A DNA stretch of 64,000 nt from Verrucomicrobiia bacterium. Its GTDB lineage: Bacteria; Verrucomicrobiota; Verrucomicrobiia; Limisphaerales; JAEYXS01. A model generated the notes under the pieces. That model was not told the origin of the DNA. It saw only the letters and a program-made list of their open reading frames with translations, and ran no database searches. Positions 34,259 to 43,011 of this stretch are shown here, piece after piece; within the stretch, counting starts at the first letter, position 1; each line of letters opens with the position of its first letter. Made by a program: the position numbers and the translations under genes. The DNA lies in contig DASWYF010000002.1 of NCBI GenBank assembly GCA_036405135.1, forward strand, positions 62,001 through 126,000, written 5' to 3'.

Positions 34259-35872
34259 ATGATTATCAGGCATTCATCCCGCGAGCGAGGCAGCATGCTT
34301 ATCATCACAGTAGTGATCTCGGGCATCATCGGCCTCACGTTGGCTTCCTATCTCACGATGGTGCAGTCCCAGCACCTCAACGTGATGCGTTCCCAGACAT
34401 GGAATGCAGCGATTCCTGCCTGCGAATCCGGTATAGAAGAAGCGCTTGCGCATCTGAACAGCATCGGTGACGGAGATCGCGCGGCCAACGGATGGGTGCT
34501 GAACAGCGGCACCTACAACCTGACCAACATCGTCGGGGACATGCGATATGAGGTCAACATCAGCGGTGCCAATCCGCCCGTGGTGACATCCTACGGTTAC
34601 ATTCCGGCGCCTCTGGGCAAGGGCGAAGTTACCCGGGCCGTCCGTGTGACCACCACACGTGAGACCACCGGCATGAAAGGCTTGGTGGCGAAAGGCTCGA
34701 TCACATTGGGGCCGGGCAGCGTCGTGGACAGTTACGACTCCCGCATCACGTTCACCTACAATGCGGCCACAGCGAATGCGAACGCGTTTGTTGGGGCCGT
34801 AGGTGGCAACATCTCGGGCGGCAGCATCATCAAGGGTGACGTCGCCACAGGTCCCGGTTACACGATTTCTTCCCCGCACACCGGCAGTTCGGCCAATGAC
34901 CTCAGCATGTCCTTCCCCCCCGTGGCTCCTCCATTCAGCGGCGGGTTCAGCCCGGGCGGCGGCTCGGTGACCGTTACCAATTTTTCCGTCTCCAGTCTCA
35001 CCATCACCACCAACGTTCTGCCGGCCACCTTTCCAGCCAGCGGCGTGATCACCAACACCGGCAACTTTACGAACACAGTACCGCCGGCATCGGGCTCCTA
35101 TACCACGCAAACCGCAAGCACTAACACAACGAGCTGGCCCGGTGCTGGTGCTGGAACCATCACGACGAACACGACTGCAGTCACCGGCGCAAAAACCTAT
35201 CCGGCAGCAGGCACTTTCCTTGGTTCGGTGACGACCACCACATCACCCACCCGCTACCACTACAACCGCATCGACAGCTACACCTACAATATCACCCGTT
35301 ACGTGTACAGCACGACCACTTACACCTACTCGACATCCTCCACCAATGCCGTCAGCACCAGCACAGCCACTTACGAGTATGTGCTCGACAGTGAGAACTA
35401 CAAGACGACCTCCATCAGCATGAGCGGCAGCAAGGAAATACTGGTCCGGGGCAATGCCGTGCTCTGGTGTACAGAAGGCATCAGCCTTCAAGGTAATGCC
35501 CGCATCACCATTCTGCCGGGTGCCAGCCTCAAGCTCTACATCGGCGATGGCTCCGGTTCGGGTGCGGAAGCCAAGATTGCTGGCAATGGCGTATTCAATC
35601 AATCTGGCGACACGGAGAAGATGACCATCTTCGGTCTGGATGATTGCACTGTCGTGAAACTCGCAGGTAACGGTGCCTATGTAGGCACCGTATATGCACC
35701 CAATGCCAACCTGCAGGGCAAAGGTGGCGGCAGTGATACGGATGATTTCCAGGGAGCAGCCATCGTCGGCTCCGTCACCTACAACGGCCACTTCAACTTC
35801 CATTACGATGAGAAGCTGGGCGACAACGGTGGTATGACTCAATGGAAAATCGCTTCCTGGACTGAGTTCTAA
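34259..35872 (+). CDS. PilX-like pseudopilin/adhesin with beta-solenoid C-terminus, set B
   Basis: A 537-residue paralogue of the protein at 23952. The N-terminus ERGSMLIITVVISGIIGLTLASYLTMVQSQH is a membrane helix, followed by MRSQTWNAAIPACESGIEEALAHL, shared with set A. Residues about 160-360 are very rich in Thr, Ser and Asn, with a Tyr/Thr-rich stretch (YTYNITRYVYSTTTYTYSTSS). The C-terminal 150 residues carry glycine-rich solenoid units (IAGNGVFNQSG, LAGNGAYVGTVYAPNA) and end in FNFHYDEKLGDNG, like the paralogue. The extra length is in the Thr-rich middle. It ends the pseudopilin set; surface display is inferred. Confidence 0.65.
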   Translation: MIIRHSSRERGSMLIITVVISGIIGLTLASYLTMVQSQHLNVMRSQTWNAAIPACESGIEEALAHLNSIGDGDRAANGWVLNSGTYNLTNIVGDMRYEVNISGANPPVVTSYGYIPAPLGKGEVTRAVRVTTTRETTGMKGLVAKGSITLGPGSVVDSYDSRITFTYNAATANANAFVGAVGGNISGGSIIKGDVATGPGYTISSPHTGSSANDLSMSFPPVAPPFSGGFSPGGGSVTVTNFSVSSLTITTNVLPATFPASGVITNTGNFTNTVPPASGSYTTQTASTNTTSWPGAGAGTITTNTTAVTGAKTYPAAGTFLGSVTTTTSPTRYHYNRIDSYTYNITRYVYSTTTYTYSTSSTNAVSTSTATYEYVLDSENYKTTSISMSGSKEILVRGNAVLWCTEGISLQGNARITILPGASLKLYIGDGSGSGAEAKIAGNGVFNQSGDTEKMTIFGLDDCTVVKLAGNGAYVGTVYAPNANLQGKGGGSDTDDFQGAAIVGSVTYNGHFNFHYDEKLGDNGGMTQWKIASWTEF

Positions 35873-36035
35873 GTCCCCGGTTTCTGGCTCGACAATGCGT
35901 TTTCCGGTCGGCATTGCACAAAGCCAGCCGATGTGAAAACAACGTGGATTTCCGCTTGCCACGGCACTGGTTTTCTCCATATTACCACGCACTTGATGCG
36001 GGGCGGAAAAAGCGGTTCGCATCACTCTGGTGGAT

Positions 36036-36111
36036 GGGGTCGTAGCTCAGTTGGTAGAGCGTCTCGTTCGCAATGAGAAGGTCAGGAGTTCAAGCCTCCT
36101 CGGCTCCACCA
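36036..36111 (+). tRNA. tRNA-Ala (anticodon CGC)
   Basis: The 76-base sequence folds as a tRNA. The acceptor arm is GGGGTCG with CGGCTCC (two G-U pairs), the D arm GCTC-AGTTGGTA-GAGC, the anticodon stem TCTCG/TGAGA (one G-T pair) with loop TTCGCAA, hence anticodon CGC, and the T arm AGGAG-TTCAAGC-CTCCT. The discriminator A and CCA end are encoded (36108-36111). It reads GCG alanine codons. No integrase or attachment duplication is seen beside it. Confidence 0.96.
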
Positions 36112-36182
36112 TTCCACTTCTTCTATGGTTCTACCGTGTTGTTAGAATCTGGCCTGACAATCATTCTTTCAACGGGCTGGGT

Positions 36183-36965
36183 TCACTCTGTCTTTTCAGC
36201 TTCGGGCTTTGTTTTCTTTTCGGGAGGAAGAGGGACTCCGGCATCGACAAAGATGGAATCGAGTACGGGCTGGGTGGACTTGTGCATGTGATAAAATTTA
36301 CCACTGGGATGATGCTCCACTTTGCCGCAGCCAAAACAGATCAGCAGGTCGATGGTCTTGCCTTGATGCACTGCACGCAATCCGTGGTGTGGATAAAAGC
36401 ATACCATTTCCGTTGAATTGGTTTCACTCCCTTGAATCAGACCTTCGATGGTGGTTTGACGGCGAGGATGATTTTTCAGCTCAACTTTTCCAGTGATGGG
36501 ATAGTCGTGAAATTTTTCCTGCAATGCGGTCTGGGCGTTCGTCGTCCAGAGGGCGTAGAGGGTAAGTTCATCCGCCTCCCGAAGCTGCTTTTTTAATGTT
36601 CCCGGGAAAGGTGGCGAATATGCGTGGATGAAATAGGGCGAGGCGAGGCAGATACCAATGAAGAGGTACAGTGCGCAGAGCAGGCCACCGGAGACGGATA
36701 TGCTTACCGGATGCCGTAGGAAGGTGATGTGCTTGCAGAGCAGTCCGAAAATCAAAAAAAGAAGGGGTATGCTCCATAGCCAAGGCTGAAGGCGAAGGTA
36801 ATGCCGGAAAATATTGGGTAAGATCTCGATATCTCCCATCAATCCCAGAGCTGCACGCAGGATGAATGGTGTCAGCGCGTGATATGCCCAAGCTCCGGTC
36901 AAGGCCAGTATGAACCACACGCCGTAGGCGTAACGGGCAGGGCGTGTTCCTTGGTCTTGGCTCAT
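36183..36965 (-). CDS. Inner membrane protein with Cys/His-rich C-terminus, hypothetical
   Basis: A 260-residue protein with three or four membrane helices in the first 125 residues (YGVWFILALTGAWAYHAL, LWSIPLLFLIFGLLC, SGGLLCALYLFIGICLAS). The C-terminal soluble domain contains VCFYPHHGLRAVHQGKTIDLLICFGCGKVEHH-type residues, that is a CFYPHHG and a CFGCG motif that could bind a metal. This C-terminal module recurs in Verrucomicrobia as I recall, without known function. Its start overlaps the stop of the lipase-like gene by four bases (ATGA), so the two are coupled. Confidence 0.6.
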   Translation of the reverse strand: MSQDQGTRPARYAYGVWFILALTGAWAYHALTPFILRAALGLMGDIEILPNIFRHYLRLQPWLWSIPLLFLIFGLLCKHITFLRHPVSISVSGGLLCALYLFIGICLASPYFIHAYSPPFPGTLKKQLREADELTLYALWTTNAQTALQEKFHDYPITGKVELKNHPRRQTTIEGLIQGSETNSTEMVCFYPHHGLRAVHQGKTIDLLICFGCGKVEHHPSGKFYHMHKSTQPVLDSIFVDAGVPLPPEKKTKPEAEKTE

Positions 36966-37861
36966 GGAGTGGTAGCAGTGTTAACTACACCACGGGCAAG
37001 GTCCAGATACATCTGGCGAATCTGTTCTTCGAAACGGTTTATGGATTCTTTGATCTCCAGCACGCTTTTTTGCCGGTTGCGTTTGCTGGGATCCCACCAA
37101 CCGGTCTGGTTGAAGTGATCGGCGGCGAAAGGGAAGGGGATCTGCTCAACGCGTTTCACGAGGCCATCTTGTCCGCACAATTCCTTGGTCCAGAGTTGTG
37201 ATGTCACAGAGACGAGGCCGTCGTTATCACCTTCGTTTTCAAAGATGATGTCCCAAGCATGACGAAGCGGCAGCAAGGTGTCTTTGCGGGTGGCGTGACT
37301 GGCGCAGACGCGGTAGCGGACGCTGTTGCTGGCTTCAACGATTTCAGCAGCACGATTGAATTCTTTACAAGCGGCACGGGTGAGATCTTTGAAGCCGGAA
37401 AGGTCGAGGATGGGGCTGGCGGCGGTGATGACGTGATTCCCACCACGTTCAAGACCCCAATCGGCCAGGCTGGTGCCGAGATGCGGTGTGCCAATGGTGG
37501 TGAGGCTGGCGATGCTGGAGGCGAGGTTCGGGCGCGTGATGATGAGGCGACGGGCATCGATGCCGCCCATGCTGTGAGCGATCAAATGGACTTGGCGCGC
37601 GCCGGTCTGCTGGCGGATCTGGGCGATCTGTTCACCGAGTTCCCGGGCGCGCTGTTCACTGCTTTTCGCATAGCTGAGCGAGGCATGAAACGTCTCGTAG
37701 CCGTGGTGTTTCAGGTGGGTGCCGACGTTGCGGAAATAATGGCTGCGATCTTTCGGGTGGCCATCCGTCTGCGGGAACAGTTTGCGATAACCTTCGTGCA
37801 GCCAGTCAAAGCGGGCGATGCCGTGGATAAGAATTATCGGCGAGGCATCGTTAGTGGGCAT
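36962..37861 (-). CDS. Alpha/beta hydrolase, triacylglycerol lipase-like
   Basis: A 299-residue protein. PIILIHGIARFDWLHEGYRKLFP gives the oxyanion-side HG motif, and VHLIAHSMGGIDARRLI carries the nucleophile Ser in GHSMG-type AHSMG. The acid residue is probably an Asp in NEGDNDGLVSV and the His in FPFAADHFNQTGWWDP. The arrangement matches bacterial lipases of the family that includes LipA/PHB-type lipases. No signal peptide is visible, so it may be cytoplasmic or use another route. It is coupled to the downstream membrane protein and lies five bases from the YajQ gene. Confidence 0.8.
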   Translation of the reverse strand: MPTNDASPIILIHGIARFDWLHEGYRKLFPQTDGHPKDRSHYFRNVGTHLKHHGYETFHASLSYAKSSEQRARELGEQIAQIRQQTGARQVHLIAHSMGGIDARRLIITRPNLASSIASLTTIGTPHLGTSLADWGLERGGNHVITAASPILDLSGFKDLTRAACKEFNRAAEIVEASNSVRYRVCASHATRKDTLLPLRHAWDIIFENEGDNDGLVSVTSQLWTKELCGQDGLVKRVEQIPFPFAADHFNQTGWWDPSKRNRQKSVLEIKESINRFEEQIRQMYLDLARGVVNTATTP

Positions 37862-37866
37862 AAAGC

Positions 37867-38352
37867 CTAATCCCGGAAATTTTGGAAATTCACCGCCACT
37901 GGAAAATCATGAGTGCGCACAGCTCCGATGACTTCTTGCAGCTCATCCCGGCTTTTGCCGGTGACGCGGACCTGCTGCTCCTGGATCTGCGTGGTGACTT
38001 TGAACCCCTTGCCCTTGATGAACTGGATGATCTCTTTGGCAATCGGTGTCTCGATGCCTTGCTTGATCTTGATGCTCTGCCGGGCGTGGCCGAGGGGTGA
38101 CAGGTCGGGCTCGCCCTGATCCACGCTCTTGAGGCTGATGTTGCGCTTGGCGATCTTGCCGATGACGATTTCCACCAGTGCCTTCATCTTGAACTGGTCG
38201 GCGGCACTGAGCTTGATCTCGTTCTTTTCCAGGATGATCTCGGCCTTGCTGCCTTTGAAATCAAAGCGGTTGGCGAGTTCCTTTTGGGCCTGGTTGATGG
38301 CGTTCTGCAATTCCATCGGATTCACTTCCGAGACGATGTCAAAAGATGGCAT
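37867..38352 (-). CDS. YajQ-family nucleotide-binding protein
   Basis: A 161-residue protein starting MPSFDIVSEVNPMELQNAINQAQKEL, typical for YajQ. RFDFKGSKAEIILEKNEIKLSAADQFKM and the C-terminal KVTTQIQEQQVRVTGKSRDELQEVI complete the two ferredoxin-like halves. Relatives bind cyclic di-GMP or nucleotides and RNA; in Xanthomonas one acts as a c-di-GMP effector. The biological role here cannot be read from the sequence. It heads a three-gene minus-strand group with the lipase-like gene. Confidence 0.93.
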   Translation of the reverse strand: MPSFDIVSEVNPMELQNAINQAQKELANRFDFKGSKAEIILEKNEIKLSAADQFKMKALVEIVIGKIAKRNISLKSVDQGEPDLSPLGHARQSIKIKQGIETPIAKEIIQFIKGKGFKVTTQIQEQQVRVTGKSRDELQEVIGAVRTHDFPVAVNFQNFRD

Positions 38353-38450
38353 GGGCGGGATAGTAGGAGGGTTGGGCGAAAAATCAATCCAAGGCCGAGC
38401 GCGTGCGTGGAGCCAATTGCGGCTTGTTTAGCGGAGGGGGATTGGTCTGA

Positions 38451-39608
38451 ATGGGGGAAATGCGTCTGCGGGTGGCTCACATAATCGGTATGGCGGATGG
38501 CGGCGGGGGAAGAACCGTCGGCCTCAACGCCATCGCTCCGTGTGCCGAGCATTTTGAGACGTATGCGATACTGGGGCGGAAAGGTGACTTGCCCGAATTG
38601 CTCAGACAACGGGGAGTGCAGGTATTCACGACGGGGCTCGATCATGCGATGCGCAGCCTGTTTTCGCTTCCTTCCTTAGTCAGCATTTTGCGGCGGATCA
38701 AACCGGATGTAGTGGTGAATTACGGTCAACCGGGCGGTATGGTCGGTGCTTTGGCATGTCGCCTTGCGGGTATCAAGAACGTGCTCTACGTGACATGTTT
38801 CCCAAGTTTTTACACGGACTGGGATCTCTTCCGTGTCATACGCAATCATATAGTGGAACGAATCAGTTGTCGCTGGGCGACGATGGTGGGTTGCCCGAGT
38901 GAAGCGGCGCGTTACCAGTATCTTTTGCGTCAACTGGTCCCGAGCGAACGCGCGGTCTATTTTCCGCTGGGAGTGGATGTTAAGCATATCAATCCCACGG
39001 CAGATAAAGCGGCGATACGTCGTGAGCTGGGACTGCCTGAAGGCGTGCCATTGGTGGTCAACGTGGGACGCTTGGTGGATCAGAAGCGGGTGGACTGGCT
39101 GGTGCGTGCCTGGGCGCTGGTGGAAGCGCGTGATGAGAAAGCTGTGCTGGTGATCGTGGGTGATGGAGCTGAACGTGCGGCTTTGGAAAAATTGGCTGCC
39201 GAGCTGAAATTGAAGCGCTGCCGTTTTCTTGGTGTGCAACCGAATGGTTCTGCATTTTTCTCGGCGGCTGATCTGGCAGTTGTCACGACTTTATATGAGA
39301 TCCCGGGCCTTACGGTGCTGGAGGCGATGGCGGCTGCGTGTCCTGTGGTAGTCACGGCTGCGGATGGCGTGGCGGAATCTGTACAGGCTTCAAACGGTGG
39401 TGGGGTATTGGTGCCGTTGGCCGATCCCGAAGCGCTGGCAAAAGGGATACTGACATTGCTGCAAGATGAGCAGATGAGATCTGTGATGGGCAAACAGGGC
39501 AGGGCATATGTCGGGAAATCTTGCGCGCTCACCGATGCACAATTGTGTCAACGGGAACTTATCCAGAAAGTGACGGGGAACTCTGCAGAAGGTCTCGGAC
39601 GAAACTGA
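38451..39608 (+). CDS. Glycosyltransferase family 4
   Basis: A 385-residue GT-B glycosyltransferase; Met at 38451 or at 38460. The N-terminal glycine loop is VAHIIGMADGGGGRTVG, PDVVVNYGQPGGMVGAL is the acceptor domain, and PLVVNVGRLVDQKRVDWLVRAW with VLVIVGDGAERAALE opens the nucleotide-sugar domain. The catalytic EX7E is in ADLAVVTTLYEIPGLTVLEAMAAACPVV (Glu in YEIPGLTVLE). It transfers a sugar to a growing glycan, probably on undecaprenyl phosphate. First gene of a polysaccharide locus with tightly spaced genes. Confidence 0.9.
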   Translation: MGEMRLRVAHIIGMADGGGGRTVGLNAIAPCAEHFETYAILGRKGDLPELLRQRGVQVFTTGLDHAMRSLFSLPSLVSILRRIKPDVVVNYGQPGGMVGALACRLAGIKNVLYVTCFPSFYTDWDLFRVIRNHIVERISCRWATMVGCPSEAARYQYLLRQLVPSERAVYFPLGVDVKHINPTADKAAIRRELGLPEGVPLVVNVGRLVDQKRVDWLVRAWALVEARDEKAVLVIVGDGAERAALEKLAAELKLKRCRFLGVQPNGSAFFSAADLAVVTTLYEIPGLTVLEAMAAACPVVVTAADGVAESVQASNGGGVLVPLADPEALAKGILTLLQDEQMRSVMGKQGRAYVGKSCALTDAQLCQRELIQKVTGNSAEGLGRN

Positions 39609-39617
39609 CCAGTTTGA

Positions 39618-41015
39618 ATGGAAAATAAAACTGGCATTTTTGGCGTGATGCAGCGGCTGTGGGGTTCGGCTTATGCGATCGCATCGGTGGGGACGGTGAT
39701 TCGTGTCGGTGCGAATATCATTTTGCTGCCGCTGATGCTGCGCACGCTGGTGCCGGAATTGCAGGCGTTGTGGTGGGTTTTCCTTTCGCTGGGAGCATTG
39801 GCCTCGCTGGCTGATTTCGGTTTCGGCCAGGTGATCAGCCGCGTTTACGGTTTTCTCTGGGCTGGTGCGGAGGACATCAAGGAGGAAGGTTTGTTGGCGC
39901 CCACGGAATCCAAAGAGCCTAACTTGCCACGATTGCGTGTGCTGAATTGCACGGTGCGTCACCTTTATTTTTGGGTGTCTTTCACCGCCACGGTTTTGCT
40001 CGCGCTCGGCGGCACGCTGGTTTTGAGCAAGCCGATCAGTGCATTGGCGGATCCGATGCAAGGCTGGCTGGCGTGGGGCGGGTATCTTGCGGCGGTCGCT
40101 TTCAATATTTTCACCGGGCACTGGAATCTGGCTTGCATGGGAGTGAATAGAGTGCGGGATCTGCACTTTTCCTACACAGCCGGAGGAGTGATTTATCTGC
40201 TCGTGGCGGCCACGTTTTTGCAAGCGGGCTACGGCCTTCACGCATTGATCGCGGCGACATTTATGCGCGGGGTCGTGTCTCGCTGGATCACCAAACGAAG
40301 TTATTACGAGGCTGTGCCGCCTGATCCACAAACACCTGAAAAGATGGACGTGGTCTTGCTGAAGCGTTTGTGGCCGAACGCGAAAAAATTCGGCCTCATG
40401 TCGCTCGCCAGTTATCTGGTCAGCCAGGCGAACATGATGGTCGCAAGCCATTATCTGCCGGTGGAGACGGTCGCTTCGTATGGCTTGAGTGTTCAAGTGG
40501 TCACATTCATGGCGAATTTTTCCTGCCTGTGGATATCCGTGAAGTGGCCGCAGATCATCATCTTGAGGACACAAGGTGCTCTCGATGCCATGAGCCAGCT
40601 CTTTGCGCGAAGACTGGCTTTGGTAGTGCTGACGTTTTTTGCGGGAGCAGTTGCGCTTTTGCTTTTGGGTCAGCCGTTGCTGAAAATGATGGCGGCGAAA
40701 TCCACTCTGCTGCCGCAGGAACAGTTAATGATCTATCTTGTTTGGGCGGGCATCCAGATATTCCCGGTCCATTTCAGCCACCTGACTTACACTGAAAACG
40801 TAGTGCCTTTTTATCGATTGAGTGTTTTCACCGGAGTCCTTTGCGTGTCTCTGGCCTTGTTGCTCACGCCGGTATATGGCATCTACGGCCTGCTCTGGGT
40901 GCCGCTGATCGTCGAGACCACCTGCATCTGGTGGTATGTGATCTGGCGCGGTTTTCAGGGGCAATCTTTGAATCTCAAAGAATTTATCAAAGCATTTTTT
41001 TGGCAAACCAGGTGA
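39618..41015 (+). CDS. Polysaccharide (O-antigen) flippase-like membrane protein
   Basis: A 465-residue protein with about 12 predicted membrane helices, for example VIRVGANIILLPLMLRTLVPEL, LVVLTFFAGAVALLLLGQPLLKMMA and LSVFTGVLCVSLALLLTPVYGIYGLLW. The N-terminal helix pattern and the mid-protein loop after SLASYLVSQANMMVASHYLPVETVASYGLSVQ match the Wzx/MATE-like PST family that flips lipid-linked glycans across the inner membrane. The large soluble loop (EEGLLAPTESKEPNLPRL) is unusual. It follows the GT4 gene by nine bases and precedes the GT2 gene by seven. Confidence 0.8.
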   Translation: MENKTGIFGVMQRLWGSAYAIASVGTVIRVGANIILLPLMLRTLVPELQALWWVFLSLGALASLADFGFGQVISRVYGFLWAGAEDIKEEGLLAPTESKEPNLPRLRVLNCTVRHLYFWVSFTATVLLALGGTLVLSKPISALADPMQGWLAWGGYLAAVAFNIFTGHWNLACMGVNRVRDLHFSYTAGGVIYLLVAATFLQAGYGLHALIAATFMRGVVSRWITKRSYYEAVPPDPQTPEKMDVVLLKRLWPNAKKFGLMSLASYLVSQANMMVASHYLPVETVASYGLSVQVVTFMANFSCLWISVKWPQIIILRTQGALDAMSQLFARRLALVVLTFFAGAVALLLLGQPLLKMMAAKSTLLPQEQLMIYLVWAGIQIFPVHFSHLTYTENVVPFYRLSVFTGVLCVSLALLLTPVYGIYGLLWVPLIVETTCIWWYVIWRGFQGQSLNLKEFIKAFFWQTR

Positions 41016-41022
41016 CGAACAC

Positions 41023-41976
41023 ATGCTGTCCGCAGATATAAAGCCGGGCATCTCCATCCTCATTCCGACTTGGAATGGCGAGGCACTGTTGCGCCAGTAT
41101 CTGCCGCCGTTGCACGCCGTGATGTCACAATATGCGGGCCCTTGGGAATGCGTGATCGTGGATGACGGCAGCACGGATGAAACGTTATCCATGCTGGCCG
41201 CCGATTTTTCCTGGGCGCGCGTTGTCCCTTTGCCGAAAAATGGCGGGGTAAGCCCGGCGTTCAATGCCGGGTTGCGCGAGACAAAATATCCGCTGGTGCT
41301 TTCTCTGAACAACGATGTGAGAGTGAAGCCAGGTTTTCTGGAGCCGTTGCTCGAAGCGTTCCGGACGATTCCAGATCTCTTCGGAGCCGGCTCGCTGCAA
41401 CGCGGTCGTAATCCCAAGGGTGAGCCTATCTCGGAAGGCTACGCCGAACTGGTCTGGCGCAACGGTGTTTTCTTCCTGAAGGATGAGACAGATCAAGTGC
41501 TTGCCGGACGCACGCCGAATCCCGGTTATCTTGGTCTGGCATGTGCGTTGTTGGACCGCGAGAAACTCGTCGCGTTGCAAGGCATGAACGAGATATTCAC
41601 TCCTTTTTATTGGGAGGACGCCGAGCTCTGCATTCGCGCGCGGCTGGCCGGTTGGCAGATATGTTTTTGCCCGGCCAGCCAGGTGGATCATTGCCACAGC
41701 ACGACGACTCGCAAGAAACCTCTGCTGTTGCGCATCATCCCGGTCCGCAACCTCCACCTGATACACTGGTTGCTCCTCGATGACTCTGCATTTTGGCGCG
41801 ATTACCGCAGCAAGATGGGCCGTCGCATGTTGCGGGAAACGTTGCAAGGAAAGTTCGGTTTGCTGGGCGGACTGATGCTGGCGTTGTTGAAGCTGCCTGT
41901 AGTGATGCGGTCGCGACGTCGTTATGTGGCGTTGCGCAAGCGAAACCTCCGTGACATCGTGCGGATCGAGGAATGA
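41023..41976 (+). CDS. Glycosyltransferase family 2
   Basis: A 317-residue GT-A glycosyltransferase. ISILIPTWNGEALLRQYLPPL, CVIVDDGSTDETLSML (DDGS nucleotide motif), LVLSLNNDVRVKPGFLE (DxD-like NDV) and FYWEDAELCIRARLAGW (ED base motif) are visible. A C-terminal membrane-associated tail, LLGGLMLALLKLPVVM, anchors it. Similar proteins add rhamnose or other sugars to O-antigen chains; the sugar is not known. The gene sits between the flippase and the GT9 gene. Confidence 0.9.
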   Translation: MLSADIKPGISILIPTWNGEALLRQYLPPLHAVMSQYAGPWECVIVDDGSTDETLSMLAADFSWARVVPLPKNGGVSPAFNAGLRETKYPLVLSLNNDVRVKPGFLEPLLEAFRTIPDLFGAGSLQRGRNPKGEPISEGYAELVWRNGVFFLKDETDQVLAGRTPNPGYLGLACALLDREKLVALQGMNEIFTPFYWEDAELCIRARLAGWQICFCPASQVDHCHSTTTRKKPLLLRIIPVRNLHLIHWLLLDDSAFWRDYRSKMGRRMLRETLQGKFGLLGGLMLALLKLPVVMRSRRRYVALRKRNLRDIVRIEE

Positions 41977-41988
41977 ATCGCTGAGATT

Positions 41989-43011
41989 ATGGGGCGAAAA
42001 ATTCTTGTCATACGTATGGATCATCTCGGGGACGTCATCGTGACGACGCCGTTGATCCGCGCGCTTGCCATGGCGGGAAACACAGTGGAAGTGATCGTTC
42101 CGAAAGCATTCGCACCGGTATTCACTCACAGCCCGCGGGTGAAGGCGGCTCACGCCATGGAAGATATCTGTCCGCAGTTTCCAAATGGCTGGCGAGCTTT
42201 GTCGGATTGGATTCGCGCGCAGAAGTTCGATGTCATCCTGCTTCCTTATGCCCGCCAGCGTGAATTGCTGTGGGCCTCGTTTTTTTCCGGCACACGTACA
42301 CGCGTTGCCATGTGGGCGGGCGTTTGGGGGCGTCTGACGTTGCATCAGTGCCTGAGTTCCCGCCTGCTCGATGAGCCTCGATATTTTGGTGATGTCGTTC
42401 TGGATTGCGCCCGTGCCTTGGGCATTCCGCCGCAAGGCGCTCAGCCGGAACTTTTCTTGAGCGACGATGAGATCGCCACTGCGGGGAAAAGTTTGCGTCA
42501 GCGTTTTGGCACTCGCGCATTGGTCGGCATTCATCCCGGCTGTGCGGGGAATGCGTGCAATCTCCCATCGCAAGTTTACGCGCAGGTCGCCCAATCTTTG
42601 TTGGAGCAGGGGGACTGCGCCTTGATCATCACCGGCGGTGCCAAGGAGCGCGAACTGCTGAAAACTTGGCCACAAGAAATTCTCTCCTCTTCGCACGTGT
42701 GGAACAGCATGGGCGAAATCTCGCTTCGCCAGTTGGCTGTCACCATCCGACACATGACAGCCTATGTGTGTCCCAGCACCGGGCCATTGCATATCGCCAG
42801 TGCGTTGGACATACCCACCGTTTCGCCTTTTTGTTCGATCGATAACTTGTCGCCGAAAGTCTGGGGCAATCAACGTCCCAACGCCACCACTCTCACACCT
42901 GGCATCGGATTCTGTCGTGAACAACGAAAGTTTTCTGCCGTGCACTGTGATTTCTGCGGGAAAATCCCTGCCGCCAACATCGTTGAAAAAGTCCTCGGCT
43001 GCCTGCCTTAA
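41989..43011 (+). CDS. Glycosyltransferase family 9 (heptosyltransferase-like)
   Basis: A 340-residue GT-B protein. KILVIRMDHLGDVIVTTPLIRAL is the ADP-heptose:LPS heptosyltransferase N-terminal motif, with Asp in the DHLGD loop. RALVGIHPGCAGNACNLPSQVYAQV, ALIITGGAKERELL, and VCPSTGPLHIASALDIPTVSPF complete the donor site (TGPLHIAxAL). It likely adds a sugar to LPS core or a related glycan in the inner leaflet. Its stop (43009-43011) overlaps that of the convergent GT4 gene (43008-43010). Confidence 0.9.
   Translation: MGRKILVIRMDHLGDVIVTTPLIRALAMAGNTVEVIVPKAFAPVFTHSPRVKAAHAMEDICPQFPNGWRALSDWIRAQKFDVILLPYARQRELLWASFFSGTRTRVAMWAGVWGRLTLHQCLSSRLLDEPRYFGDVVLDCARALGIPPQGAQPELFLSDDEIATAGKSLRQRFGTRALVGIHPGCAGNACNLPSQVYAQVAQSLLEQGDCALIITGGAKERELLKTWPQEILSSSHVWNSMGEISLRQLAVTIRHMTAYVCPSTGPLHIASALDIPTVSPFCSIDNLSPKVWGNQRPNATTLTPGIGFCREQRKFSAVHCDFCGKIPAANIVEKVLGCLP

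Noticed and set aside
36036-36111. Attachment site of an integrated element at tRNA-Ala
   Set aside because: No repeat of the tRNA 3' end and no integrase gene occur in the window.
36030-36416. Plus-strand frame overlapping the tRNA
   Set aside because: It runs through the tRNA and against the coding strand of the membrane protein gene.
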